The notes under the pieces: generated by a model
The model's database searches: none
What the model saw: the letters and a program-made list of their open reading frames with translations, nothing else
Told to the model about the DNA's origin: nothing
NCBI GenBank assembly: GCA_031841125.1
Contig: CM063111.1
Coordinates: 60,883,535-60,947,534, forward strand
Reading direction: 5' to 3'
Length of the DNA stretch: 64,000 nucleotides
Source: Acanthococcus lagerstroemiae
Taxonomy: Eukaryota; Arthropoda; Insecta; Hemiptera; Eriococcidae
Position numbers and translations under genes: made by a program
In this document: in pieces, positions 1 through 13,730 of the stretch
Layout of the letters: each line of letters begins with the position of its first letter
How positions within the stretch are numbered: position 1 is the stretch's first letter

Positions 1-300
1 CAAAATCGGAATAATAATAAATGAGAAGTTTTAAGTTTTTTTCTATTGCTATTATTACATTTTTTTTTTTTTTTTTTTTTTTGTAACATAGAGACGGCAA
101 AAAATGTTTGACTTCGGGCAGCTAACACCCTTAATCCGCCTCTGTTTTCATTGAATAATTGTAGAAATTATAACCGGTTAGCAGTTTCACCAGCTTCTCT
201 TGCCGAGCTGAGTAAATACAGTATTTAAAGAAGGGTCTTGTATGTAATGTGCATAGTACAATTCCGTATTAATTTAAGATTTCGGTTTCATTATCGCTTT
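1..300. other. Unassigned left edge with poly-T run
   Basis: AT-rich sequence without a recognisable gene. A run of about 23 T lies at 60-82. It could be the tail of a minus-strand retroposed sequence or simple low complexity; nothing else in the stretch decides this. Confidence 0.5.
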
Positions 301-730
301 GATGTTTAGTACAACCGTTGCTAAATAACGTGTAGCACATGTTGCTGAGACTGTCATGTGGGCCAGGTGAGCCTCCACCAGTTTACAGTTCCATTCTCAG
401 GTCACTTTTTAATGCCATCCATGCTAAGTACCAGCAGCAGCATCAATGATTGATGTTCAGTGCTTTGTAGGTTTTGGTGCAGTGCATTTCGCTGCGATTG
501 TCGGGGAGGGGTGAGGGGCATTCAGGGGACATCCATTTTAGAATTTTCTTCTCGTGTGGGTATTTAGCGCAGCAGAAGGTTCAATGTTTGGTTCTTCTGT
601 TAGTTTTGGTGCAGCAAATCTCGTTGAAAATGTCATGCGGAGGAGGTGGAAGCCGGCGAATCTTTAAATTGATTTTCGTGTAGGTATTTAGTGTCATCCT
701 CACTACATACCAACTAGAGGATTGTTTACC
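300..730. repeat. Diverged left-edge satellite sub-repeats
   Basis: The phrases that make up one half of the monomer (GTATTTAGTGTCATC, the TTGAGATTGTCATGTGG block, a GGAGGAGG run, and TTTTCATTTTCGTGT) recur here in worn form at roughly 140-bp spacing, for example near 350, 552 and 695. The conserved ~200-bp core found inside the array is absent. Edge units that escape homogenisation usually look like this, so I read them as older relatives of the inner monomer. Confidence 0.65.
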
Positions 731-3700
731 TTATTATTTCCGAATTTCGGTTTTTGAGAAAATGTATCAACCTCATGAGAATAGTAATAGGTACAAAGGA
801 GGAGTCGTGTTGGATAATTTGACAGGGGCCATTATTTCTGGTAATCCTTTGGGGATCTGTATCCCCCAGGTGGACGCATCTGGCTGCGAATACAAGTGCA
901 GTCAATGGCCTGTCCCGAGTGGATCATTTCAGCAATATGGACTCTGCAGAAATATCCATTTTGGCTGTTTCAGGATAGCATGTTTTACTCTGTGTCCAGT
1001 TGGCCTACTCAGGCCCTTACATATTCGATCTTCTTTCTCGTGTTGGTATTTAGCACCATCTTTGCTATACGCCAGCAAGAGTATCACAGGATGGATTAAT
1101 GGATTTTCTGTCGCATTTGGTGTAGCGCCTGTTTTTGAGACTGTCATGTGGAGGAGGAGGAAGACGGCCACGGTTTAATTTTCATTTTCATGATGGTATT
1201 TAGTATCGTCCTCACTAAATATCAACTAGAAGATTGTTTACCATATTACTTTCGAATTGAGTTCTTGGGAAAATGTATCAATTTCATGAGAATAGTAACA
1301 GCTACAAGTAAGGGGTCGTGGTGGATAGTTTTACAGGGGCCATTATTTCTGGTCATCCTTTGGGGATCTCTATCCCCCAGGTGGACGCATCTGGCTGCAA
1401 ATGAAAGTGCAGTCAATGGCCTGTCCCGAGTGGATGGTTACAGCAATATGCATTCGGTAGAAATATCCATTGTGGCTGTTTCTGGATAGCATGTGTTACT
1501 CTGTGTCCAGTTGGCCTACTGAGGCCTTTGGAATTTCGATTTTATTACTAGTGTTGGTGTATAGTTCCATCTTTGCTATATGCCAGCAAGAGTATCATAG
1601 TTCGGATGAATGGACTTTCTGTCGCTTTTCGTGTCGCACCTGCTTTTGAGATTGTCAAGTGGAGGAGTAGGAGGAGGACGGCCACTGTTAAGTTTTCATT
1701 TTCGTGTTGGTATTTAGTTTCATCCTAGGTAGATACCAAGTAGTGGGTTTTGTACCCTATCATTTTCGGCTTTTGGGAAAATGTATCAATTTCATGAGAA
1801 TAGTAACAGCTACAGGGGAAAAGTCCTGGTGGATAATTTTACAGGGGCCATTATTTCTGGTCATCCTTTGGGGATCTCTATCCCCCAGGTGGACGCATCT
1901 GGCTGCAAATGAAAGTGCAGTCAATGGCCTGTCCCGAGTGGATGGTTACAGCAATATGCACTCGGTAGAAATGTCCATTGTGGCTGTTTCTGGATAGAAT
2001 GTGTTACTCTGTGTCCAGTTGGCCTTCTGAGGCCAATGGAATTTCGAATTTTATTTCTAGTGTTGGTGTTTAGTTCCATCCTTGCTATATGCCAGCTAGA
2101 GTATCACATGTTGGATTAATGGGTTTTCTGTCGCTTTGGAGTCGCACCGGCTTTGAGATGTCATGTGGAGAGGAAGAGAGGACGGCACTTTTGTTTCATT
2201 TCTGTTGTATTTAGTGTCATCCTTGTAGATACCAAGTAGTGGGTTTTTACCCTATCATTTTCGGTTTTTGGGAAAATGTATCAATTTCATGAGAATAGTA
2301 ACAGCTACAGGGGAAAAGTCCTGGTGGATAATTTTACAGGGGCCATTATTTCTGGTCATCCTTTGGGATCCTACCCCAGGTGGAGCAATCTGGCTAATGA
2401 AATGCATCATGGCCTTCCGAGTCGGATTGGTCAGCAATATGCAATTAGAAATATCCATTGTGTGGTGTCTGATACATTGTTTCTTGGTCCAGTCCACTAG
2501 GCCTATGGAATTTCGATTTTTTAGGTGGGTTAGTTCCATCCTTTGTATGCCAGCGGGACCATGTTAGTTTTCATTTTCGTGTTGGTATTTAGTGTCATCC
2601 TGGTAATACCAAGAGTGGGTTTTTACCCTATCATTTTCGGTTTTTGGGAAAATGTATCAATTTCATGAGAATAGTAACAGCTACAGGGGAAAAGTCCTGG
2701 TGGATAATTTTACAGGGGCCATTATTTCTGGTCATCCTTTGGGGATCTCTATCCCCCAGGTGGACGCATCTGGCTGCAAATGAAAGTGCAGTCAATGGCC
2801 TGTCCCGAGTGGATGGTTACAGCAATATGCACTCGGTAGAAATATCCATTGTGGCTGTTTCTGGATAGCATGTGTTACTCTGTGTCCAGTTGGCCCTGAG
2901 GCCATGGAATTTCGATTTATTCTAGTTTGGTGTTAGTTCCATCTTGCTATATGCCAGCAAAGTATCAAGTTGGATAATGGTTTCTGTCGCTTTTGGTCGC
3001 ACGCTTTTGAGATTGTCAAGTGGAGGAGGGAGGAGACGCACTGTTAGTTTCATTTTCTGTTGTATTTAGTGTCATCTGGTAGATACAAGAGTGGTTTTTT
3101 ACCTATCATTTTCGGTTTTGGAAAATGTATCAATTCATGAGATAGTAAGCTACAGGAAAAGTCCTGTGGATATTTTACAGGGCCATTATTTCTGTCATCC
3201 TTGGGGATCTCTATCCCCAGGTGGACGCATCTGGCTGCAAATGAAAATGCAGTCAATGCCTGTCCAGTGGATGGTTACAGCAATATGCATCGTAGAATAT
3301 CCATTGTGGCTGTTTCTGGATAGCATGTGTTACTCTGTGTCCAGTTGGCCTACTGAAGGCCTTGGAATTTCGTTTTTTACTAGTGTTGGTGTCCATTTCC
3401 ATCTTGCTATATGCCAGCAAGAGTATCATAGTTGATGAATGGACTTCTGTCGCTTTTTGTCGCACCTGCTTTTGAGATTGTCAATGGAGGAGTCGGAGGA
3501 GGACGGCCACTGTTAAGTTTCATTTCTCGTTGGTATTTAGTGTCATCCTAGGTAATACCAAGTGTGGTTTTGACCCTATCATTTTCGGTCTTTTTTGGGA
3601 AAATGTATCAATTTCATAGAATAGTTACAGCTACAAAGGAAAAGTCCTGGTGGATAATTTTACAGGGGCCATTATTTCTGGCATCCTTTGGGGATCTCTA

Positions 3701-6700
3701 TCCCCCAGGTGGACGCATCTGGCTGCAAATGAAAGTGCAGTCAATGGCCGTCCCGAGTGGATGGTACAGCAATATGCACTCGGTAGAAATTCCATTGTGG
3801 CTGTTTCTGGATAGAATGTGTTACTCTGTGTCCAGTTGGCCTACTGAGCCATGGAATTTCGATTTTATTCTAGTGTTGGTGTTTAGTTCCATCCTTGCTA
3901 TATGCCAGCAAGAGTATCAATGTTGGATTAATGGTTTTCTGTCGCTTTTGGTCGCACGCTTTTGAGATTGTCAGTGGAGGAGAAGAGGAGGACGGCACTG
4001 TTTATCTCATTTTCGTGTTGGTATTTAGTGTCATCCTAGGTAGATACAAGCAGTGGTTTTTTACCCTATCATTTTCGGTTTTCTGGAAAATGTATCAATT
4101 TCATGGAAATAGTAACAGCTACAGGGAAAAGTCCTGGTGGATATTTACAGGGGCCATTATTCTGGTCATCTTTGGGGATCTCTATCCCCCAGGTGACGAT
4201 CTGGCTGCAATGAAAGTGCAGTCAATGCCTGTCCGATGGATGGTTACAGCAATATGCACTCGGTAGAAATGTCCATTGTGGCTGTTTCTGGATAGAATGT
4301 GTTACTCTGTTCCAGTTGGCCTCTGAGCCAATGAATTTCGAATTTTTTTCTAGTGTTGGTGTTTAGTTCCATCCTGCTTATGCCAGCTAGAGTATCACAG
4401 TTGGATTAATGGTTTTTGTCGCTTGGATCGACGGCTTTTAGATTGTCATGGGGAAGGGAGACGCATGTTTAGTTTTCATTTTCGTGTTGGTATTTAGTGT
4501 CATACTTGGTAGATACCAAGTAGTGGGTTTTTTACCCTATCATTTTCGGTTTTTGGGAAAATGTATCAATTTTATAAGACTAGTAAAAGCTACAAGGAAA
4601 AGTCCTGGTGGATATTTTACAGGGGCCATTATTTCTGGTCATCCTTTGGGGATCTCTATCCCCCAGGTGGACGCATCTGGCTGCAAATGAAAGTGCAATC
4701 AATGGCCTGTCCCAAGTGGATGGTTACAGCAATATGCACTCGGTAGAAATATCCATTGTGGCTGTTTCTGGATAGCATGTGTTACTCTGTGTCCAGTTGG
4801 CCCACTGAGGCCTATGGAATTTCGATTTTATTACTAGTGTTGGTGTATAGTTCCATCCTTGCTATATGCCAGCAAGAGTATCATAGTTCGGATGAATGGA
4901 CTTTCTGTCGCTTTTCGTGTCGCACCTGCTTTTGAGATTGTCATGGAGGAGAGGAGGAGGACGGCCACTGTTAGTTTTCATTTTCGTGTTGGTATTTAGT
5001 GTCATCTAGGTAGATACCAAGTAGTGGGTTTTTACCCTATCATTTTCGGCTTTTGGGAAAATGTATCAATTTCATGAGAATAGTAACTGCTACAAGGAAA
5101 AGTCCTGGTGGATAATTTTACAGGGGCCATTATTTCTGGTCATCCTTTGGGGATCTCTATCCCCCAGGTGGACGCATCTGGCTGCAAATGAAAGTGCAGT
5201 CAATGGCCTGTCCCAAGTGGATGGTTACAGCAATATGCATCGGTAGAAATATCCATTGTGGCTGTTTCTGGATAGCATGTGTTACTCTGTGTCCAGTTGG
5301 CCTACTGAGGCCTATGGAATTTCGATTTTATTACAGTGTTGGGTATAGTTCCATCTTGTATATGCCAGCAAGAGTATCATATGTTCGGATTGAATGGACT
5401 TTCGCGCTTTTCGTGTCGCCTGTTTTAGATTGTCAAGGAGGAGTCGGAGGAGACGGCCATGTTAGTTTTCATTTTCTGTTGGTATTTAGTGTCATCTAGG
5501 TAGATACCAAGTAGTGGGTTTTGTACCCTATCATTTTCGGCTTTTGGGAAAATGTATCAATTTCATGAGAATAGTTACAGCTACAAGGAAAAGTCCTGGT
5601 GGATAATTTTACAGGGGTCATTATTTCTGTCATCCTTTGGGGATCCTATCCCCCAGGTGGACGCATCTGGCTGCAAATGAAAGTGCAGTCAATGGCCTGT
5701 CCCGAGTGGATGGTTACAGCAATATGCATCGGTAGAAATATCCATTGTGGCTGTTTCTGGATAGCATGTGTTACTCTGTGTCCAGTTGGCCTACTGAGGC
5801 CAATGGAATTTCGATTTTATTTCTAGTGTTGGTGTTAGTTCCATCTTTGCTATATGCCAGCTAAGAGTATCATAGTTCGGATAATGGTTTCTGTCGCTTT
5901 TCGGTCGCACTCTGGCTTTTGAGATTGTCAGTGAGGAGGAGTAGGAGGAGGACGGCCACTGTTAGTTTCATTTCTCGTTGGTATTTAGTGTCATCCTAGG
6001 TAGATACCAAGCAGTGGGTTTTGTACCCTATCATTTTCGGTTTTTGGGAAAATGTATCAATTTCATAGATAGTAAAGCTACAAGGAAAAGTCCTGGTGGA
6101 TATTTTACAGGGGCCATTATTTCTGGTCATCCTTTGGGGATCTCTATCCCCCAGGTGGACGCATCTGGCTGCAAATGAAAGTGCATCAATGGCCTGTCCC
6201 AGTGGATGGTTACAGCAATATGCACTCGGTAGAAATATCCATTGTGGCTGTTTCTGGATAGCATGTGTTACTCTGTGTCCAGTTGGCCTACTGAGGCCTA
6301 TGGAATTTCGATTTTATTACTAGTGTTGGTGTTTAGTTCCATCCTTGCTATATTCCAGCAAGAGTATCACATGTTGGATTAATGGTTTATTCGCTTTTGG
6401 TCCTTTAGATTGTCGTGAGAGAGAGGAAGACGGCCATGTTTAGTTTTCATTTTCGCGTTGGTATTTAGTGTCATCTTGTAGATACCAAGTAGTGGGTTTT
6501 TTACCCTATCATTTTCGGTTTTTGGGAAAATGTATCAATTTCATGAGAATAGTAAAGCTACAAGGAAAAGTCCTGGTGGATATTTTACAGGGGCCATTAT
6601 TTCTGGTCATCCTTTGGGGATCTCTATCCCCCAGGTGGACGCATCTGGCTGCAAATGAAAGTGCAATCAATGGCCTGTCCCAGTGGATGGTTACAGAATA

Positions 6701-9700
6701 TGCACTCGGTAGAAATATCCATTGTGGCTGTTTCTGGATAGCATGTGTTACTCTGTGTCCAGTTGGCACTTGAGGCCATGGAATTTCGATTTTATTACTA
6801 GTGTTGGTGTTTAGTTCCATCCTTGCTGTATGCCAGCAAGAGTATTTACATTTTTGCTTTTGGATTCCACATGGATTTCATGTGGTGGAGAGAGGGAGAC
6901 GGCCATGTTCAGTTTTCATTTTCGTGTTGGTATTTAGTGTCATCTTGTAGATACCAAGTAGTGGGTTTTTTTACCCTATCATTTTCGGTTTTTGGGAAAA
7001 TGTATCAATGTCATGAGAATAGTGAAAGCTACAAGGGAAAAGTCCTGGTGGATATTTTACAGGGGCCATTATTTCTGGTCATCCTTTGGGGATCTCTATC
7101 CCCCAGGTGGACGCATCTGGCTGCAAATGAAAGTGCAGTCAATGGCCTGTCCCGAGTGGATGGTTACAGCAATATGCATTCGGTAGAAATATCCATTGTG
7201 GCTGTTTCTGGATAGCATGTGTTACTCTGTGTCAGTTGGCCACTGAGGCCTTGGAATTTCGATTTTATTACTAGTGTTGGTGTTAGTTCCATCTTGCTTA
7301 TGCCAGCAAGAGTATCAATTGTGTGGATTTGGTTTCATTGTGGTGGAGAAGGAGGACGGCCATGTTAGTTTTCATTTTCCGTTGGTATTTAGTGTCATCT
7401 TAGGTAGATACCAAGTAGTGGGTTTTTACCCTATCATTTTCGGTTTTTGGGAAAATGTATCAATGTCATGAGAATAGTAAAGCTACAAGGGAAAAGTCCT
7501 GGTGGATATTTTACAGGGGCCATTATTTCTGTTCATCCTTTGGGGATCTCTATCCCCCAGGTGGACGCATCTGGCTGCAAATGAAAGTGCAGTCAATGGC
7601 CTGTCCCGAGTGGATGGTTACAGCAATATGCACTCGGTAGAAATATCCATTGTGGCTGTTTCTGGATAGCATGTGTTACTCTGTGTCCAGTTGGCCTACT
7701 GAGGCCTTGGAATTTCGATTTTATTACTAGTGTTGGTGTATAGTTCCATCTTTGCTATATGCCAGCAAGAGTATCATAGTTCGGATAATGGACTTTTCTG
7801 TCGCTTTTCGTGGAGTCGCACTGGTTTATGGATTGTCATTGGGAGGTGGAGGGAAGGAGGAGGAACGGCCACTGTTAAGTTTTCATTTTCTCGTTGGTAT
7901 TTAGTGTCATACTTGGTAGATACCAAGTAGTGGGTTTTTTACCCTATCATTTTCGGTTTTTGGGAAAATGTATCAATTTTATAAGAATAGTAAAAGCTAC
8001 AAGGGAAAAGTCCTGGTGGATATTTTACAGGGGCCATTATTTCTGGTCATCCTTTGGGGATCTCTATCCCCCAGGTGGACGCATCTGGCTGCAAATGAAA
8101 GTGCAATCAATGGCCTGTCCCAAGTGGATGGTTACAGTAATATGCACTCGGTAGAAATATCCATTGTGGCTGTTTCTGGATAGCATGTGTTACTCTGTGT
8201 CCAGTTGGCCCACTGAGGCCTATGGAATTTCGATTTTATTACTAGTGTTGGTGTTTAGTTCCATCCTTGCTGTATGCCAGCAAGAGTGTCACATGTTGGA
8301 TTAATGGATTTCATGTGGTGGAGAAGGCAGACGGCCAGTGTTCAGTTTTCATTTTCGCGTTGGTATTTAGTGTCATTCTTGCTAGATACCAAGTAGTGGG
8401 TTTTTTACCCTATCATTTTCGGTTTTTGGGAAAATGAATCAATGTCATGAGAATAGTGAAAGCTACAAGGGAAAAGTCCTGGTGGATATTTTACAGGGGC
8501 CATTATTTCTGGTCATCCTTTGGGATCTCTATCCCCCAGGTGGACGCATCTGGCTGCAAATGAAAGTGCAATCAATGGCCTGTCCCAAGTGGATGGTTAC
8601 AGCAATATGCACTCGGTAGAAATATCCATTGTGGCTGTTTCTGGATAGCATGTGTTACTCTGTGTCCAGTTGGCCCACTGAGGCCTATGGAATTTCGATT
8701 TTATTACTAGTGTTGGTGTTTAGTTCCATCCTTGCTGTATGCCAGCAAGAGTGTCACATGTTGGATTAATGGATTTCATGTGGTGGAGAAGGAAGACGGC
8801 CAGTGTTCAGTTTTCATTTTCGCGTTGGTATTTAGTGTCATTCTTGCTAGATACCAAGTAGTGGGTTTTTTACCCTATCATTTTCGGTTTTTGGGAAAAT
8901 GAATCAATGTCATGAGAATAGTGAATGCTACAAGGGAAAAGTCCTGGTGGATATTTTACAGGGGCCATTATTTCTGGTCATCCTTTGGGGATCTCTATCC
9001 CCCAGGTGGACGCATCTGGCTGCAAATGAAAGTGCAGTCAATGGCCTGTCCCGAGTGGATGGTTACAGCAATATGCATTCGGTAGAAATATCCATTGTGG
9101 CTGTTTCTGGATAGCATGTGTTACTCTGTGTCCAGTTGGCCTACTGAGGCCTTTGGAATTTCGATTTTATTACTAGTGTTGGTGTATAGTTCCATCTTGC
9201 TATATGCCAGCAAGATATCATGTTCGGTGATAGGCTTTCTGTCGCTTTTCGTGGTCGCACCGGCTTTTGAGATTGTCAGTGGAGGCGTCGGAGGGGAGCG
9301 TACACTGTTAGTTTCATTTCTTGTGGTATTTAGTGTATCTGGTAGATCCACGTAGTGGGTTTGTACCCTTATCTTTTCGGTTTTGGGAAAAGTATCAATT
9401 TTATGAGAATAGTTAAGCTACAAGGAAAAGTCTGGTGGATAATTTTACAGGGGCATTATTTCTGGTCATCCTTTGGGGATCGCTATCCCCCAGGTGGACC
9501 ATTGGCTGCAAATAAGAGGATAGTGCATTTCAATGGCCTGTCCCAAGTGGATGGTTCAGCAATATGCATTCGGTAGAAAATCCATTGTGGCTGTTTCTGG
9601 ATAGCTGGTTACTCTGTGTCCAGTGGCCATGAGGCTTTGGAATTTCGTTTTATATAGTGTTGGTGTATAGTTCCATCTTGCTAATATGCAGCAAGAGTAT

Positions 9701-12679
9701 CAAGTTGGATAATGGATTCTGTCGCTGTTTCGTGTGCAAGCTTTTAGATGTCAGTGGAGCATGAGGACTGGCTCGAGTTTCATTTTGTTGGTTTTATTCA
9801 TCTTGTAGATCCCAAGTCATGGTTTTATACCTCTGCATTTTCGGTTTTGGAAAATGTATCAATTTCATGAGAATGAAAGCTACGAGGGGAAAAGTCCTGG
9901 TTAATTTTACAGGGGCATTTTTTGGTCATTTTGGGATCCTATCCCAGGTGAGCATGGTTCTGCCCAATGAAGTGTGGCAAATGTGTCTTCCCTGAGATGA
10001 TGCGTTACGAAGTCCAGTGGATATGCACTTCGGTAGGGGAATTCCATTGTGGCCTTTCTGGATAGCATGTGTTATTGTGTCAGTTGGCTTCTGAGGCCAA
10101 TGGAATTCGAATTTTATTTCTAGTGTTGGTGTTTAGTTCATCCTTGCTATATGCCAGCTAGAGTATCATTTGGATTAAGGTTTCTGTCGTTTTGAGTCAC
10201 GCTTTTGATTGTCATGTGGAGGAGGAGGAGAGGACGCATGTTTAGTTTTCATTTCGTGTTGGTTTTAGTGTCATCTTGGTAGATATCAAGTAGTGGGTTT
10301 TTTACCTACATTTTCGGTTTTTGGAAATGTATCATTTCATGAATAGTAACAGCTACAGGGGAAAAGTCCTGGTGGATAATTTTACAGGGGCCATTATTTC
10401 TGGTCATCCTTTGGGGATCTCTATCCCCCAGGTGGACGCATCTGGCTGCAAATGAAAGTGCAGTCAATGGCCTGTCCCGAGTGGATGGTTACAGCAATAT
10501 GCACTCGGTAGAAATATCCATTGTGGCTGTTTCTGGATAGCATGTGTTACTCTGTGTCCAGTTGGCCCACTGAGGCCTATGGAATTTCGATTTTATTACT
10601 AGTGTTGGTGTTTAGTTCCATCCTTGCTATATGCCAGCAAGAGTATCACAGTTGGATAATGTTTCTGTGCTTTGGTGCACGTTTTGAGATTTCATGTGGA
10701 GGAGGGAGGAGACGGCCATGTTAAGTTTCATTTTCTCGTTGGTATTTAGTGTCATCTGTAGATACCAAGAAGTGGGTTTTTTACCCTATCATTTTCGGTT
10801 TTTGGGAAAATGTATCAATTTCATGAGAATAGTAACAGCTACAGGGGAAAAGTCCTGGTGGATAATTTTACAGGGGCCATTATTTCTGGTCATCCTTTGG
10901 GGATCTCTATCCCCCAGGTGGACGCATCTGGCTGCAAATGAAAGTGCAGTCAATGGCCTGTCCCAAGTGGATGGTTACAGCAATATGCACTCGGTAGAAA
11001 TATCCATTGTGGCTGTTTCTGGATAGCATGTGTTACTCTGTGTCCAGTTGGCCCACTGAGGCCTATGGAATTTCGATTTTATTACTAGTGTTGGTGTTTA
11101 GTTCCATCCTTGCTGTATGCCAGCAAGAGTATCACATGTTGGAATTATGGATTTCATGTGGTGGAGAAGGAAGACGGACAGTGTTCCGTTTTTATTTTCG
11201 TGTTGGTATTTAGTGTCATTCTTGCTAGATACCAAGTAGTGGGTGTTTTACCCTATCATTTTCGGTTTTTGGGAAATTGTATCATTCATGAGAATAGTGA
11301 AAGCTACAAGGGAAAAGTCCTGGTGGATATTTTACAGGGGCCATTATTTCTGGTCATTCTTTGGGGATCTCTATCCCCCAGGTGGACGCATCTGGCTGCA
11401 AATGAAAGTGCAGTCAATGGCCTGTCCCAAGTGGATGGTTACAGCAATATGCACTCGGTAGAAATATCCATTGTGGCTGTTTCTGGATAGCATGTGTTAC
11501 TCTGTGTCCAGTTGGCCCACTGAGGCATTTGGAATTTCGATTTTATTACTAGTGTTCGTGTATAGTTCCATCTTTGCTATATGCCAGCAAGAGTATCATA
11601 GTGTGGATGAATGGACTTTCTGTCGCTTTTCGTGTCGCACCTGCTTTTGAGATTGTCAAGTGGAGGAGTCGGAGGAGGACGGCCACTGTTAAGTTTTCAT
11701 TTTCTCGTTGGTATTTAGTGTCATACTTGGTAGATACCAAGTAGTGGGTTTTTTACCCTATCATTTTCGGTTTTTGGGAAAATGTATCAATTTCATGAGA
11801 ATAGTAACAGCTACAGGGGAAAAGTCCTGGTGGATAATTTTACAGGGGCCATTATTTCTGGTCATCCTTTGGGGATCTCTATCCCCCAGGTGGACGCATC
11901 TGGCTGCAAATGAAAGTGCAGTCAATGGCCTGTCCCAAGTGGATGGTTACAGCAATATGCACTCGGTAGAAATATCCATTGTGGCTGTTTCTGGATAGCA
12001 TGTGTTACTCTGTGTCCAGTTGACTCACTGAGGCCTATGGAATTTCGATTTTATTACTAGTGTTGGTTTTTAGTTCCATCCTTGCTGTATGCCAGCAAGA
12101 GTATCACATGTTGGATTAATGGATTTCATGTGGTGGAGAAGGAAGACGGCCAGTGTTCAGTTTTCATTTTCGTGTTGGTATTTAGTGTCATTCTTGCTAG
12201 ATACCAAGTAGTGGGTTTTTTACCCTATCATTTTCGGTTTTTGGGAAAATATATCAATGTCATGAGAATAGTGAAAGCTACAAGGGAAAAGTCCGGGTGG
12301 ATATTTTACAGGGGTCATTATTTCTGGTCATCCTTTGGGGATCTCTATCCCCCAGGTGGACGCATCTTGCTGCAAATGAAAGTGCAGTCAATGGCCTGTC
12401 CCGAGTGGATGGTTACAGCAAAACGCACTCGGTAGAAATATCCATTGTGGCTGTTTCTGGATAGCATGTGTTACTCTGTGTCCAGTTGGCCCACTGAGGC
12501 CTTTGGAATTTCGATTTTATTACTAGTGTTGGTGTATAGTTCCATCTTTGCTATATGCCAGCAAGAGTATCATAGTTCGGATGAATGGACTTCCTGTCGC
12601 TTTTCGTGTCGCACCTGCTTTTGAGATTGTCGAGTGGAGGAGTAGGTGGAGGACGGCCACTGTTAAGTTTTCATTTTCG
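730..12679. repeat. Satellite array, left block (about 25 monomers)
   Basis: Tandem monomers can be counted by the motif GTGGACGCATCTGGCTGC. Its GACGCAT falls at about 873, 1384, 1892, 2763, 3224, 3712, 4670, 5171, 5660, 6158, 6638, 7110, 7564, 8078, 8543, 9009, 10435, 10921, 11384, 11893 and 12359, with worn copies near 2381, 4195, 9497 and 9958. Intact units are about 466 or about 508 bp. The long class has a CGCTTTTCGTGTCGCACC segment and a GGAGGA run that the short class lacks. Units between about 2.1 and 10.8 kb carry many 1-2 base deletions outside a nearly invariant core. Each unit contains a stop codon and neither period is a multiple of three, so the ~70-120-codon open frames are not evidence of a protein. 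Confidence 0.95.
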
Positions 12680-13729
<1,050 letters not shown>

Positions 13730-13730
<1 letters not shown>

